A stretch of 64,000 nucleotides of DNA, taken from contig NZ_JOJL01000005.1 of the NCBI RefSeq assembly GCF_000721705.1, positions 132,485-196,484 of the forward strand. The letters are read 5' to 3'. This document shows, one piece after another, positions 8,773 to 17,032 of the stretch. Numbering within the stretch: position 1 is the first letter of the stretch; every line of letters begins with the position of its first letter. The position numbers and the translations under genes are program-made. The stretch is from Actinoplanes subtropicus. Its GTDB lineage: Bacteria; Actinomycetota; Actinomycetes; Mycobacteriales; Micromonosporaceae. Below the pieces are notes generated by a model. That model saw nothing but the letters and a program-made list of their open reading frames with translations, was not told the origin of the DNA and ran no database searches.

Positions 8773-10185
8773 GTGCCGCGTCGCTATCTGATCCTCGCCA
8801 TCTGCTGCATGAGCCTGTTCATCGTGGGCCTGGACGTCACGATCGTGAACATCGCGCTGCCCTCGCTGCGGTCCGACCTGCACGCCTCGGTGGCCGGCCT
8901 GCAGTGGGTGATCGACGCGTACACGCTGGTCCTGGCCGGCCTGCTGGTGCTCGCCGGCTCGACCGCCGACCGGATCGGCCGGCGGCGGATCTTCCAGACC
9001 GGGCTGGCGCTGTTCACCGCCGGGTCGCTGCTGTGCAGCGTGGCGCCGGGGCTGGGCTGGCTGATCGCGTTCCGGGCGATGCAGGCGGTCGGCGGCTCGA
9101 TGCTCAACCCGGTGGCCATGTCGATCATCACGAACGTGTTCACCGAGCCCCGGGAGCGGGCCCGGGCGATCGGCGTGTGGGGTGCGGTGGTCGGCTTCAG
9201 CCTGGCGCTGGGGCCGGTGGTGGGCGGCGCGTTGGTCGACTCGCTCGGCTGGCGGTCGATCTTCTGGGTGAACGTGCCGGTCGGGATAGCGGCATTCCTG
9301 CTGGCCGCCCGCTTCGTCCCCGAGTCCCGGGCGCCGCACCCGCGGCGGATCGACCCGGTCGGGCAGGTGCTCGTGTTCCTGGTGCTGGCCGGGGTCACCT
9401 ACGGGATCATCGAAGGGCCGGTGGCGGGCTGGTCCTCGTACCCCATCTGGGGTTGTTTCTTCGTCGGCGCCCTCGCCCTGGGCGCCCTCCTCATTTACGA
9501 ACCGCGGCAGCGCGAGCCGCTGATCGAGTTGCGGTTCTTCCGCAGCGTGCCGTTCAGCGGCGCCACTTTGATCGCGGTGTCGGCGTTCGCGTCGCTGGCC
9601 GGCTTCCTGTTCCTCAATTCGATCTATCTGCAGGACGTACGCGGGCTGTCTCCCCTGCACGCGGGACTGTGGACGCTGCCGATGGCGGCGATGACGGTGA
9701 TCTTCTCGCCGCTCTCCGGCCGGCTGGTCGGCTCGCGCGGCGCCCGGCTGCCGCTGGTGCTGGCCGGGGCCGGGCTCGTGGCCAGCATGCTGCCGCTCGC
9801 CCGGCTCACCGCGGACACGCCGTTCTGGCTGCTCAGCGTCTGTTACGTGCTGTTCGGGTTCGGCTTCGCGATGGTCAACTCGCCGATCACCAACACCGCG
9901 GTCTCCGGCATGCCGCGCGAGCAGGCGGGCGTGGCGGCGGCGATCGCGTCGACCAGCCGGCAGGTCGGCGGCGCGCTCGGCGTGGCGGTACTGGGCGCGG
10001 TGGTCTCCTCGGCGACCGGCGGCGACTTCGCGGCCCGCAGCCACGCCGGCTGGTGGATCATCGCGGCGCTGGGCGCGGTGGTGCTGACGTTGGGCCTGGT
10101 CACGACCGGGCGATGGGCCCGCGCGACCACCGAACGGGTGGCGCCGCGACCCGCGCCGCCGATGACGGCAAAATTAGCTCCGTGA
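8773..10185 (+). CDS. MFS drug exporter, DHA2 family (14 TM)
   Basis: A 470-residue polytopic membrane protein starting at GTG. The first helix carries L-D-V-T-I-V-N-I-A-L-P-S-L, the DHA2 motif D1 typical of EmrB/QacA-type drug:H+ antiporters. Motif A follows (G-S-T-A-D-R-I-G-R-R-R), and motif C is present as L-G-P-V-V-G-G with W-R-S-I-F-W-V-N-V-P-V-G after it. The length fits 14 helices. Its TGA overlaps the GTG of the next gene (GTGA), so the exporter and the downstream hydrolase are translationally coupled. The substrate cannot be told from sequence. The operon has no adjacent dedicated regulator. Confidence 0.9.
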   Translation: MPRRYLILAICCMSLFIVGLDVTIVNIALPSLRSDLHASVAGLQWVIDAYTLVLAGLLVLAGSTADRIGRRRIFQTGLALFTAGSLLCSVAPGLGWLIAFRAMQAVGGSMLNPVAMSIITNVFTEPRERARAIGVWGAVVGFSLALGPVVGGALVDSLGWRSIFWVNVPVGIAAFLLAARFVPESRAPHPRRIDPVGQVLVFLVLAGVTYGIIEGPVAGWSSYPIWGCFFVGALALGALLIYEPRQREPLIELRFFRSVPFSGATLIAVSAFASLAGFLFLNSIYLQDVRGLSPLHAGLWTLPMAAMTVIFSPLSGRLVGSRGARLPLVLAGAGLVASMLPLARLTADTPFWLLSVCYVLFGFGFAMVNSPITNTAVSGMPREQAGVAAAIASTSRQVGGALGVAVLGAVVSSATGGDFAARSHAGWWIIAALGAVVLTLGLVTTGRWARATTERVAPRPAPPMTAKLAP

Positions 10186-11264
10186 AACTCAAGCGAGTCG
10201 TGGCGGTCGCGGGTTCCGTCGTGGTTCTTCTCCTTGGTGCGTACGCCGGGTTCCTCGGCCACCGATCGCGGCACCCGGTGTCGCTCGCGCCGACGGGCCC
10301 GTACCCGGTGGGCCGCGGCGAGCAGGAGATCGCCGACCGCTCCCGGACCGACGAGCTCGCGCCGCTGGGCGGCAACCCGCGGGTGCTGTCGGTCTGGCTG
10401 TGGTATCCGGCGGCGGCCACCGGGCAGCCGGCCGAGTACGCGCCCGGCGCCTGGCGGGGCCTGCGCAAGTTCGGGTGGGGGCAGACCTCGTTCGACCGGG
10501 TGCGCACCGGCACGTACGAGAACGTGGCCTTTGCCTCCGGGGTTTTTCCGCTGGTGGTGCTGATGCCCGGGCTGGGTTTCTCGGCGCCGCAGTATCAGGC
10601 GATCGCGGCGGGGATGGCCAGCCGCGGTTACATCGTCGCCGGGGTGACGCCGACCTACAGCGCCAACCTGTCGGTGATCGGCGGCCACGCGGTGAAGGCA
10701 TCGGCGGCGGGTGATCCGTCCGATCTGGCCGGTCCGCGCGGCGACGGGCTGGCGGCGGTGTGGGCGGGCGACGCGCGGTTCGCGGCCCGCCAGGTCGGGG
10801 TGCTGCTCGGGGCGCACGTCGACCGGCGGAAGGTGGCGTACGTCGGGCACTCGTTCGGCGGGGCGGCGGCGCTCGAGGCCTGCCGGGTGGATCCGGCCTG
10901 CACCGGGGCGGTGGATCTGGACGGGACGCCGTACGGGGCGGTGGTCACCGAGGGACTCCGGAAGCCGCTGCTGATGCTGAGCTCGGGCTCGGGCGGGGCG
11001 GATCGCGACCCGTCGACCCGCGCCGTGCTGGCCGCGAGCGGGTCGGCGGCCTGGTCGTACACGATCGACGGGGCCCGGCACTTCGACTTCACCGACTACG
11101 CGGCCTACTGGCTGGCGGCGCCGGTGCGCGCGATCCTGCCGCTCGGAAACTCGCGGACGCTCGCCATCACCGGGTCCTACCTGGCAGCCTTCCTGGCGGC
11201 CGGGGCGGCCTTCTACGCGCCGGCGGCCGCCGGGGTCCGGGCCACCTATGTTGATCATCGTTAG
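10182..11264 (+). CDS. Membrane-anchored alpha/beta hydrolase, PAF-acetylhydrolase-like
   Basis: A 360-residue protein starting at the GTG that shares four bases with the exporter stop codon. Residues 5-25 form an N-terminal signal anchor. The alpha/beta hydrolase core has the oxyanion segment M-P-G-L-G near 128-132, the nucleophile elbow G-H-S-F-G-G with Ser224, an acid at Asp246 (D-L-D-G-T-P) and His300 (G-A-R-H-F-D-F). This order and spacing match the platelet-activating-factor acetylhydrolase/PET-hydrolase-like family. A hydrophobic C-terminal segment (about 327-348) may be a second membrane contact. The active site probably faces outside. The downstream P-loop gene begins 17 bp before its stop. 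Confidence 0.85.
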   Translation: MKLKRVVAVAGSVVVLLLGAYAGFLGHRSRHPVSLAPTGPYPVGRGEQEIADRSRTDELAPLGGNPRVLSVWLWYPAAATGQPAEYAPGAWRGLRKFGWGQTSFDRVRTGTYENVAFASGVFPLVVLMPGLGFSAPQYQAIAAGMASRGYIVAGVTPTYSANLSVIGGHAVKASAAGDPSDLAGPRGDGLAAVWAGDARFAARQVGVLLGAHVDRRKVAYVGHSFGGAAALEACRVDPACTGAVDLDGTPYGAVVTEGLRKPLLMLSSGSGGADRDPSTRAVLAASGSAAWSYTIDGARHFDFTDYAAYWLAAPVRAILPLGNSRTLAITGSYLAAFLAAGAAFYAPAAAGVRATYVDHR

Positions 11265-11700
11265 CGGAGCGCCCGGGACAGGCAAGACCACCCTCGCGCA
11301 CCTCCTGGGCCGCCGCATCGGCTGCCCGGTGATCAGCCGCGACGAGATCCGGGAGGGCTTGGTGCACGCCGGCACGCCCGACGACCGTTTTGCCCTGACA
11401 TATCGGCTTTTTATTGATGTGGTCACGACTTTTGCTGACGCGGGGGTCACGTCAATCGCCGAGGCCGCTTTTCAGGACCACAACTGGCGACCGCTGCTCG
11501 ACCTCGGCCCCACCCGGATCCTCCGCTGCGTGAGCGCGTCGCAGCGGGTGGTACCCCGGGCCGCCCACCCCGGCCGGCCGGTGAGCATCGACGACTGGGT
11601 ACCGATCGACTCCCCCGCCCCCACCCTGATCGTCAACACGACCGACGGCTACTCCCCCGGCCTCGACGAGATAGTCACCTTCGCCGCTACAGGTGCTTGA
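11248..11700 (+). CDS. Small P-loop kinase of the AAA/zeta-like superfamily
   Basis: A 150-residue protein starting at an ATG inside the hydrolase gene. Walker A is G-A-P-G-T-G-K-T at 7-14, followed by a conserved I-S-R-D-E-I-R-E-G-L at about 33-42. That arrangement is typical of the small AAA_33 kinases that phosphorylate nucleosides, sugars or antibiotics. The C-terminal third (V-S-I-D-D-W-V-P-I-D-S-P-A-P-T-L-I-V-N-T) resembles the end of that family. It is short, and no lid with an R-x-x-x-R pattern is obvious. Linkage to an exporter could suggest a self-protection or drug-modifying role, but this is inference. Confidence 0.75.
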   Translation: MLIIVSGAPGTGKTTLAHLLGRRIGCPVISRDEIREGLVHAGTPDDRFALTYRLFIDVVTTFADAGVTSIAEAAFQDHNWRPLLDLGPTRILRCVSASQRVVPRAAHPGRPVSIDDWVPIDSPAPTLIVNTTDGYSPGLDEIVTFAATGA

Positions 11701-11847
11701 TGAAGCTGGGCTCTCGTCCGGCGGACGGGTCGCAGTCGCAGCTCCACAGAGGAATCTTGTCAGTCGCCCGCCCCGCGCGGGCCGGTCACTCCCGGTCCCA
11801 GGCGGCGCTGCCGATCGGCGGCGGAACGTCGGTGGGGACCGGCAGGC

Positions 11848-13026
11848 TCACTGACCGGCGGCGCGGCTGGCCAGCACCTGCCGCCCGTGTGCCTCCCAGC
11901 GGTCGTGGGCCTGCGCGTACTCCCGCTCCCACGTCTCCCGCTGCGCCTCGAAGCCCTCCAGCCACTCCCCCGTCTCCGGGTCGAAGCCCTCGGGGTAGAT
12001 GTAGTTGCCGTCTGCGTCGTAGGCGGCGCTCATCCCGTACAGCGTGGGGTCGAAGTGCTCCTCGCCCTCGACGAAGATCTCGTTGGCCTGTTTGAGGGAC
12101 AGCGAGATGCGCCGGCGCTCGAGGTCGATGTCGGTGAGCTTGGCGAGGACCTCGTCGCCGACCCCGACGATCTGCTCGGGCCGCTCGACGTGGCCCTCGG
12201 CCAGCTCGCTGATGTGCACCAGGCCCTCGATGCCGTCGTCGACCCGGACGAACGCGCCGAACGGCACCAGCTTGGTCACCACGCCGGGGACGATCTGGTT
12301 GATCACGTGGGTGCGGGCGAAATGCCGCCAGGGGTCCTCCTGGGTCGCCTTGAGCGACAGCGAGACCCGTTTCTTGGCGACGTCGACGTCGAGCACCTCG
12401 ACCTCGACCTCCTGCCCGACCTGCACCACGTCGGACGGGTGGTCGATGTGCCGCCAGGACAGCTCGGAGACGTGCACCAGGCCGTCCACCCCGCCGAGGT
12501 CGACGAACGCGCCGAAGTTGACCACGCTGGAGATGACGCCCTTGCGCACCTGGCCCTTCTGCAGCCGGGAGAGCAGGTCGCCGCGGATCGCCGTGCGGTT
12601 CTGCTCGAGGTACGCCCGGCGGGACAGCACCACGTTGTTGCGGTTCTTGTCCAGCTCGATGATCTTCGCCTCGAGCTCGCGGCCCACATACGGCGCGAGG
12701 TCGCGGACCCGGCGCATCTCGACCAGCGAGGCGGGCAGGAAGCCGCGCACGCCGATGTCGAGGATCAGGCCGCCCTTGACGACCTCGGTGACCGGGCCCT
12801 TGACGAACCCGTCCTCCTGCTTGATCGCCTCGATCCGCTGCCACGCCTCTTCGCGCAGAACCTGAGCGGGATCGGGCTCGGGCGCGGGGTCAGGCCCGGA
12901 AACGGCCTCGGCCTCGGGCACGACCTCGACCGGCTCCGCGACGGCAGCGGGAACCGGATCAGGCGGTGCGGGAACAACGGTGGGCTCAGAGGAGGGGACA
13001 GCGGCTTCGGGCGAGCTCATCGACAT
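11848..13026 (-). CDS. S1 RNA-binding protein: RpsA paralogue lacking the first S1 domain
   Basis: A 392-residue protein. Residues 1-55 are a Pro/Glu/Ala-rich acidic tail. Three S1 (OB-fold) repeats follow at about 74-137, 157-226 and 243-312, with F-G-A-F-V-D-L and F-G-A-F-V-R-V cores, then an acidic/aromatic tail to 392. The body aligns with domains 2-4 of actinobacterial ribosomal protein S1, including long nearly invariant stretches such as L-D-K-N-R-N-N-V-V-L-S-R-R and K-A-T-Q-E-D-P-W. The usual first domain, which helps dock S1 on the ribosome, is replaced by the disordered tail. It is more likely a paralogue than the sole RpsA. It may bind mRNA or act on the ribosome or degradosome (inference). 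Confidence 0.85.
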   Translation of the reverse strand: MSMSSPEAAVPSSEPTVVPAPPDPVPAAVAEPVEVVPEAEAVSGPDPAPEPDPAQVLREEAWQRIEAIKQEDGFVKGPVTEVVKGGLILDIGVRGFLPASLVEMRRVRDLAPYVGRELEAKIIELDKNRNNVVLSRRAYLEQNRTAIRGDLLSRLQKGQVRKGVISSVVNFGAFVDLGGVDGLVHVSELSWRHIDHPSDVVQVGQEVEVEVLDVDVAKKRVSLSLKATQEDPWRHFARTHVINQIVPGVVTKLVPFGAFVRVDDGIEGLVHISELAEGHVERPEQIVGVGDEVLAKLTDIDLERRRISLSLKQANEIFVEGEEHFDPTLYGMSAAYDADGNYIYPEGFDPETGEWLEGFEAQRETWEREYAQAHDRWEAHGRQVLASRAAGQ

Positions 13027-13046
13027 TCCACCTTATTCTGCGAACA

Positions 13047-13652
13047 TCAGAGCTTACCAATCAGCGGGCCCGCCTCGGAAGAAGTTGAAACCGGGCGGAA
13101 AACGCCGTCCAGGGCCAGATCGATCGAACGACCCGCCAGGGCGACCGCTTCGTCCGGGTCTGCGGTGCTCTCCACGACCCCCTCGACCATGCCGAACAGC
13201 AACATGAGATCACCCGGCACCAGGTCGGTCCGCACCCAGCCAGCCTCCTGCGCGCGGCGCAGCGGCTCGGCCAGCACCGCGGTCACCCGGCGCTGGAAGC
13301 GCAGCCGGGTCGCCGCGTCGAGCCGCCGGGTCAGCTGGACCAGCGGCCGCATGGTCACCTGCACGCGCAGAATCGCCTGCAGCGCGAAGCCGAAGGTGGC
13401 CGGCTGCCCGCGCCCGGCCGCCACGCACCGCTCGAGCCCCTCGATCAGGTATCCGATCACCGCCGACGCGAGCGCCGCCCGGTCCGGGAAGTGCCGGTAG
13501 AGCGTGGCCTGCCCGATCCCGGCCCGCCGGGCGATCTCCGGCATCCCCACCACCGGCCGCGGGCTGCACATCACCTCGCACGCGGCCTGCAGAATCGCCG
13601 TCCGATTGCGCTGCGCGTCCCGGCGGCGGGCCGGCTGAGCACCGTAGAGCAC
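13047..13652 (-). CDS. TetR-family repressor
   Basis: A 201-residue protein starting at GTG (13652) with a good GAGGAGG site. The helix-turn-helix is at about 18-62, with the conserved R-A-G-I-G-Q-A-T-L-Y-R-H-F-P-D-R recognition region. The remainder is an all-helical ligand domain. A perfect 14-bp palindrome lies 26 bp upstream of the start and should be its operator. No intact divergent target gene follows the operator. The next recognisable sequences on that side are broken MscS and MMPL genes, so the regulator may have lost its main target and retain only autoregulation. Confidence 0.9.
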   Translation of the reverse strand: MLYGAQPARRRDAQRNRTAILQAACEVMCSPRPVVGMPEIARRAGIGQATLYRHFPDRAALASAVIGYLIEGLERCVAAGRGQPATFGFALQAILRVQVTMRPLVQLTRRLDAATRLRFQRRVTAVLAEPLRRAQEAGWVRTDLVPGDLMLLFGMVEGVVESTADPDEAVALAGRSIDLALDGVFRPVSTSSEAGPLIGKL

Positions 13653-13678
13653 CGCGGCCTCCTCGGGAGTGACCTACA

Positions 13679-13692
13679 TTACTGGCCAGTAA
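13679..13692. promoter_or_regulatory. Palindromic operator of the adjacent TetR gene
   Basis: TTACTGGCCAGTAA is a perfect 14-bp palindrome placed 26 bp upstream of the TetR start at 13652. TTAC/TGGCCA/GTAA-type sites are typical TetR half-site arrangements. Binding here would block transcription of the repressor itself and of anything reading rightward from about 13700. Assignment to this TetR protein is by position only. Confidence 0.7.
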
Positions 13693-13905
13693 CGATAATG
13701 TCATGAAGTTCAACATCTCGGAACCAGTTCGAGACGTACGGATCACGGGCACCCCAACCGCAGCAGCGCCCACCGACACTGCCTTCCGCCCGCAGACCGC
13801 TCACCCCCACCGGCCCGGCCGCACCACCCCGGCCACCGCCAGGTCCCCAGCGGCGCCACGCGTCATCGCAAGTGACGTCCGTACCGATCCGGGATCCGCC
13901 GGCCG

Positions 13906-14238
13906 CTACGGCGTGCCCGCTCCCGGGTGCTTGTGAGTGCCTTCCGCGGCCGCCTCGGCGGCGGCCAGGACCACGGCCGTCGAGGCCCCGTCGTCCTGGT
14001 CGCCGGGATCGCCCGCGGCGTCCCCCGGCGCGGCCTCCGAGCCGGGCGGGGCCGGGCCGACCGCCGAGGCGAGCAGCGACGAGTTCGGGATGTTCAGCGG
14101 GCCCGCATCGGTGTCCAGCACCGTGTAGAGCAGCCCGGCCGAGACGATGACGCCCACGTGCGGCCCGTTGAGCGCGCCGGACATCACCCGGATCCGCTGG
14201 CCCGGCACGTACGGCCGGGCGAAGAGCAGCACCAGCCC
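13906..14238 (-). pseudogene. C-terminal fragment of an MscS-family mechanosensitive channel
   Basis: The reverse strand encodes G-L-V-L-L-F-A-R-P-Y-V-P-G-Q-R-I-R-V and continues through a small beta-domain to N-I-P-N-S-S-L-L-A-S-A-V, then a Gly/Asp/Ala-rich tail. This is the segment just after the pore helix of MscS-like channels (F-A-R-P-Y-x-x-G-D/Q-x-I plus the P-N-S motif). An in-frame TGA lies four codons upstream of the first preserved Val-Leu-Leu, and no transmembrane helices are present. The preserved part ends abruptly near 14240, where the opposite strand carries an unrelated reading frame ending G-D-D-V-I-T-T-L-D-D-L-L-P-I-V-E-R-G at 14332. I interpret this as a deletion or rearrangement scar. 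Confidence 0.65.
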
Positions 14239-14404
14239 GGGGCGTCACGCTCGACCGGGACGCCCGGCCGGCACCGGGGACGACGTCATCACCACCCTGG
14301 ACGACCTTCTCCCCATCGTCGAGCGGGGCTGATGACGCCAGCCTGACACGCCGGCTGAGCCAGAATGGCTTGTCTCGGCGCCATGGCGGTGCCATAGTGA
14401 TGCC

Positions 14405-14899
14405 ATGGAGCTGACCCCGTACGTGAACAACCTCGGCCGCGAGTTCGCCACCCTGGCCGAGGCCGGCGGCCCCGAGACGCGTGCGCTGGTCGAGCGCCTG
14501 ACCGGCTCGCTGGAGTCGGCGATCCGGATGACGCTGCTGGACGCGCTCTCGGCGGCGGCCGACGAGATCACGCAGGATCTGGCGCCCGGCTCGGTCGAGG
14601 TGCGGCTGCGCGGGCGGGATCCGGGCTTCGTGGTCAGCCAGCCGGCCACCGAAGCACCCCCGGCCGCGCCGGAGAGCGAGCTGCAATTCGCCGAGGACGG
14701 GCCGGCGGCGCGGATCAACGTACGCCTGCCGGAGCATTTGAAAGCCGCCATCGAGGACGCCGCGGCCAAGGAGGGCCGGTCGGTCAACGCCTGGCTGGTC
14801 CGGGCGGCCGCCGCCGCACTGCACCGGCCCGCCGCGAGCCTCGAACCGCCCGGCGGCGGCAGGCGAACCCGGCAGGCATTCACCGGCTGGGTCCGCTGA
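14405..14899 (+). CDS. Ribbon-helix-helix (HicB/Arc-like) DNA-binding protein
   Basis: A 164-residue protein. Residues about 103-138 contain R-I-N-V-R-L-P-E-H-L-K-A-A-I-E-D-A-A followed by E-G-R-S-V-N-A-W-L-V-R-A-A, a classic ribbon-helix-helix fold with the DNA-reading strand at I-N-V-R-L. The N-terminal 70 residues are helical (M-E-L-T-P-Y-V-N-N-L-G-R-E-F), probably for oligomerisation. It lies 41 bp upstream of a DUF4097 gene. I know this RHH plus DUF4097 pair as a recurrent actinobacterial arrangement, often ahead of an ABC transporter, which is absent here. Despite common annotation as a HicB antitoxin, there is no toxin beside it. Confidence 0.8.
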   Translation: MELTPYVNNLGREFATLAEAGGPETRALVERLTGSLESAIRMTLLDALSAAADEITQDLAPGSVEVRLRGRDPGFVVSQPATEAPPAAPESELQFAEDGPAARINVRLPEHLKAAIEDAAAKEGRSVNAWLVRAAAAALHRPAASLEPPGGGRRTRQAFTGWVR

Positions 14900-14940
14900 C
14901 CAGCGAAAACGACTCGCAGACCGAATACGAGGGGACCACC

Positions 14941-15732
14941 ATGCCCACTTTCGACACCCCGGAACCGATCACCGTCACGCTCGAGATCGGCGTCGCCGAC
15001 CTGCGGATCATCGCGAGCGAGCGCACCGACACCGTCGTCGAGGTGCGGCCCAGCGACGACAGCGACGAGTCCGATGTGCAGGCCGCCCAGCAGGTGCGGG
15101 TCGACCTGGCGCACGGCGAGCTGCGGATCACCGGGCCGCGGCGAACCTTCGACTTCTCCCGCAAGACCCGCTCGACCGACGTGACGATCGAACTGCCGGC
15201 CGGCTCCCCGGTCAGCGCCGACCTCGCGGCCGGCGACCTCCGGGCGACCGGCCGGCTCGGACGGTCCCACCTGCGCACCGGAGCCGGGCACATCGCCGCC
15301 GACGAGATCGACGGCGACGCCGACGTGCACACCGGCACCGGCCGGGTCGAGCTGGGCGAGGTCGCCGGCGGCGTCGCGGTCAGGAACTCCAACGGCGCCA
15401 CCACCGTCGGGTCGGCCGGCGGCGACGTGCGGATCCGCAACGCCAACGGCGACATCACCGTCGGGCGGGCCGGCGCCGGGGTGGACGCGAAGACGTCCAA
15501 TGGAACCATCCGGATCGGCGAGGTGGTCCGCGGCTCGGTCGCGCTCGTCACCCCGTCCGGCGATCTGGACGTGGGCATCGCCGAGGGCACCGCCGCCTGG
15601 CTGGAGGTGAAGACCGGCTTCGGACACGTACGCAATATGCTCGAGAACGCCGCCGGGCCCGAGGAGGCCGCCGCCACCGTGGAGGTCCGCGCCCGCACGT
15701 CCTACGGCGACATCACGATCCATCGGTCCTGA
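14941..15732 (+). CDS. DUF4097 beta-helix-like adhesin-type protein
   Basis: A 263-residue protein composed of repeating short strands rich in G, N, D and T (for example R-I-R-N-A-N-G-D-I-T-V-G), the signature of DUF4097/DUF4098 proteins predicted to fold as a right-handed beta-helix or beta-roll. There is no signal peptide or membrane helix, so it is probably cytoplasmic or exported by an unrecognised route. It follows the RHH gene closely and is probably co-transcribed with it. Function is not established for the family. The MMPL remnant begins about 20 bp after its stop. Confidence 0.85.
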   Translation: MPTFDTPEPITVTLEIGVADLRIIASERTDTVVEVRPSDDSDESDVQAAQQVRVDLAHGELRITGPRRTFDFSRKTRSTDVTIELPAGSPVSADLAAGDLRATGRLGRSHLRTGAGHIAADEIDGDADVHTGTGRVELGEVAGGVAVRNSNGATTVGSAGGDVRIRNANGDITVGRAGAGVDAKTSNGTIRIGEVVRGSVALVTPSGDLDVGIAEGTAAWLEVKTGFGHVRNMLENAAGPEEAAATVEVRARTSYGDITIHRS

Positions 15733-15750
15733 ACGAATCGAGAACGAAGC

Positions 15751-16763
15751 TACGGGCCGATCCTGGTGATCAGCGTGGTCCTGCAGGTCTCCTCGAACCT
15801 GATCGCCACCGCCGGCCAGGCCTTCGGCTTCCACGTCGACCAGAGCCTGCGGACCGTGCTGCTGATCGTGCTCTACGGCATCGGCACCGACTACATCCTG
15901 TACCTGCTCTTCCGCTACCGGGAACGCCTGCGGTCCGGGGCCGACAAGAAAACCGCGATGGTGTACGCCGTGGCCCGGGTGGGCGAGGTCATCACCTCGG
16001 CCGCGGCCGCCGTCATCGTCGCCTTCCTGGTCCTGCTGCTGGCCAGCTTCGGCGGGTTCGGCTCGCTCGGCCCGGCCCTCGCGATCGCCGTCTTCGTCAT
16101 GCTGGTCACCGGCCCGACCCTGATCCCGGCCCTGGTCAGCCTGATCGGCCCGGCCACCTTCTGGCCCTCCAAGGCGTGGCGGAACGAGTCGACGGGCACC
16201 CGCTTCGCCCGGATCGGCGTCGCGCTCGGCCGGCGGCCCGGGATCGCGGCGGCCGCCTCCGGCCTCGTCCTGGTCGCGCTGGCCGGCGGCGTGCTGATGT
16301 TCAAGGCCGACGACGACTTCGCGGCCGGTTTCCCGAGCACCACCGAGTCGGCGAAGGCCGCCGCCGACCTGGAGCGCGGCTTCCCGCAGGGGGCGGTCGA
16401 CCCGACCGAGGCGTACCTGACCACCACCGGCGACGGCGCGAGGAAGCCCGGGTCGGGAACGAGCCCCGGCCCGCGGCGGCCCTCGCCGTGCAGCACGCCG
16501 GCCCGTCGGTGGCCGCGGCCGGCCTGATCCTGGCCGGGACGTTCGCGGTGCTGGCCCTGGCGCCGGTGAGTTTCCTGCGCCAGATCGGCTTCTCGGTGGC
16601 GACCGGCATTCTCCCCGCCGCCTTCGTGATGTCGATGTTCCTGGTCCCGTCCCGGACCGCCCTGATCGGCCACGCGGCCTGGTGGCCCGGCCACGGCGAC
16701 GTCGACAAGCACCGCGCCGACCCGGCCCCTGCCTCGCCGCCGGTCCCGGTCGAGTCCACCTGA
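15751..16763 (+). pseudogene. MMPL-family transporter with 5' truncation and internal deletion
   Basis: From about 15751 the frame encodes V-I-S-V-V-L-Q-V and then G-I-G-T-D-Y-I-L-Y-L-L-F-R-Y-R-E-R-L, which is TM2-TM3 of an MMPL/RND lipid exporter, continuing through TM4-TM6 and into the second periplasmic domain at A-Y-L-T-T-T-G-D-G (about 16440). The frame then breaks. A second frame (about 16480-16763) gives Q-H-A-G-P-S-V-A-A-A-G-L-I-L-A-G-T-F-A-V-L-A, the last TM bundle, and a normal C-terminus. About 300 residues in the middle, plus the start codon and first TM, are missing. A functional MMPL gene would be about 700 residues; roughly 330 remain in two frames. Confidence 0.8.
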
Positions 16764-16770
16764 CCACGCT

Positions 16771-16866
16771 TTCGCGGGCCCTTTGCTCTGCGCACCTTCG
16801 CGCACCCAAATCGAGCAACCGTTCGCTTTCGATGCGCATAGGTACGCAAAGCAAAGGGCCCGCGAA
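16771..16866. repeat. Long imperfect inverted repeat between convergent remnants
   Basis: TTCGCGGGCCCTTTGCT (16771-16787) is repeated exactly as its reverse complement at 16850-16866. Pairing continues inward with two mismatches over the next ten bases (16788-16797 against 16840-16849) and again at 16800-16804, so the transcript could fold into a hairpin of more than 30 paired bases with a loop of about 25 nt. It lies just after the MMPL remnant and before the convergent FAD-monooxygenase remnant. It could be a bidirectional terminator, though it has no U-tract, or the ends of a small non-autonomous element. Confidence 0.6.
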
Positions 16867-17032
16867 GTGCTCACCTGCCCAGCGGTTCGCTCCTCGAGCC
16901 CGCCGGACCGGCGACGCGGCGCCACGGCGGACCGACCGGCCACGCTGTGGTTCGACCGTCGAGGACGCGCGCCCGCGTGGAAGCCGCGGCGTACGAGCTC
17001 GGCATGCGTGAGACCGACCACTGGATTGCGCT

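Noticed and set aside
13703..13936. Rightward 77-codon frame starting MKFNISEPVRD just after the TetR operator
   Set aside because: After about ten residues it is Pro/Thr/Ala/Arg-rich with no strand or helix pattern; no ribosome binding site. Probably chance, though it could hold the first codons of a deleted target gene.
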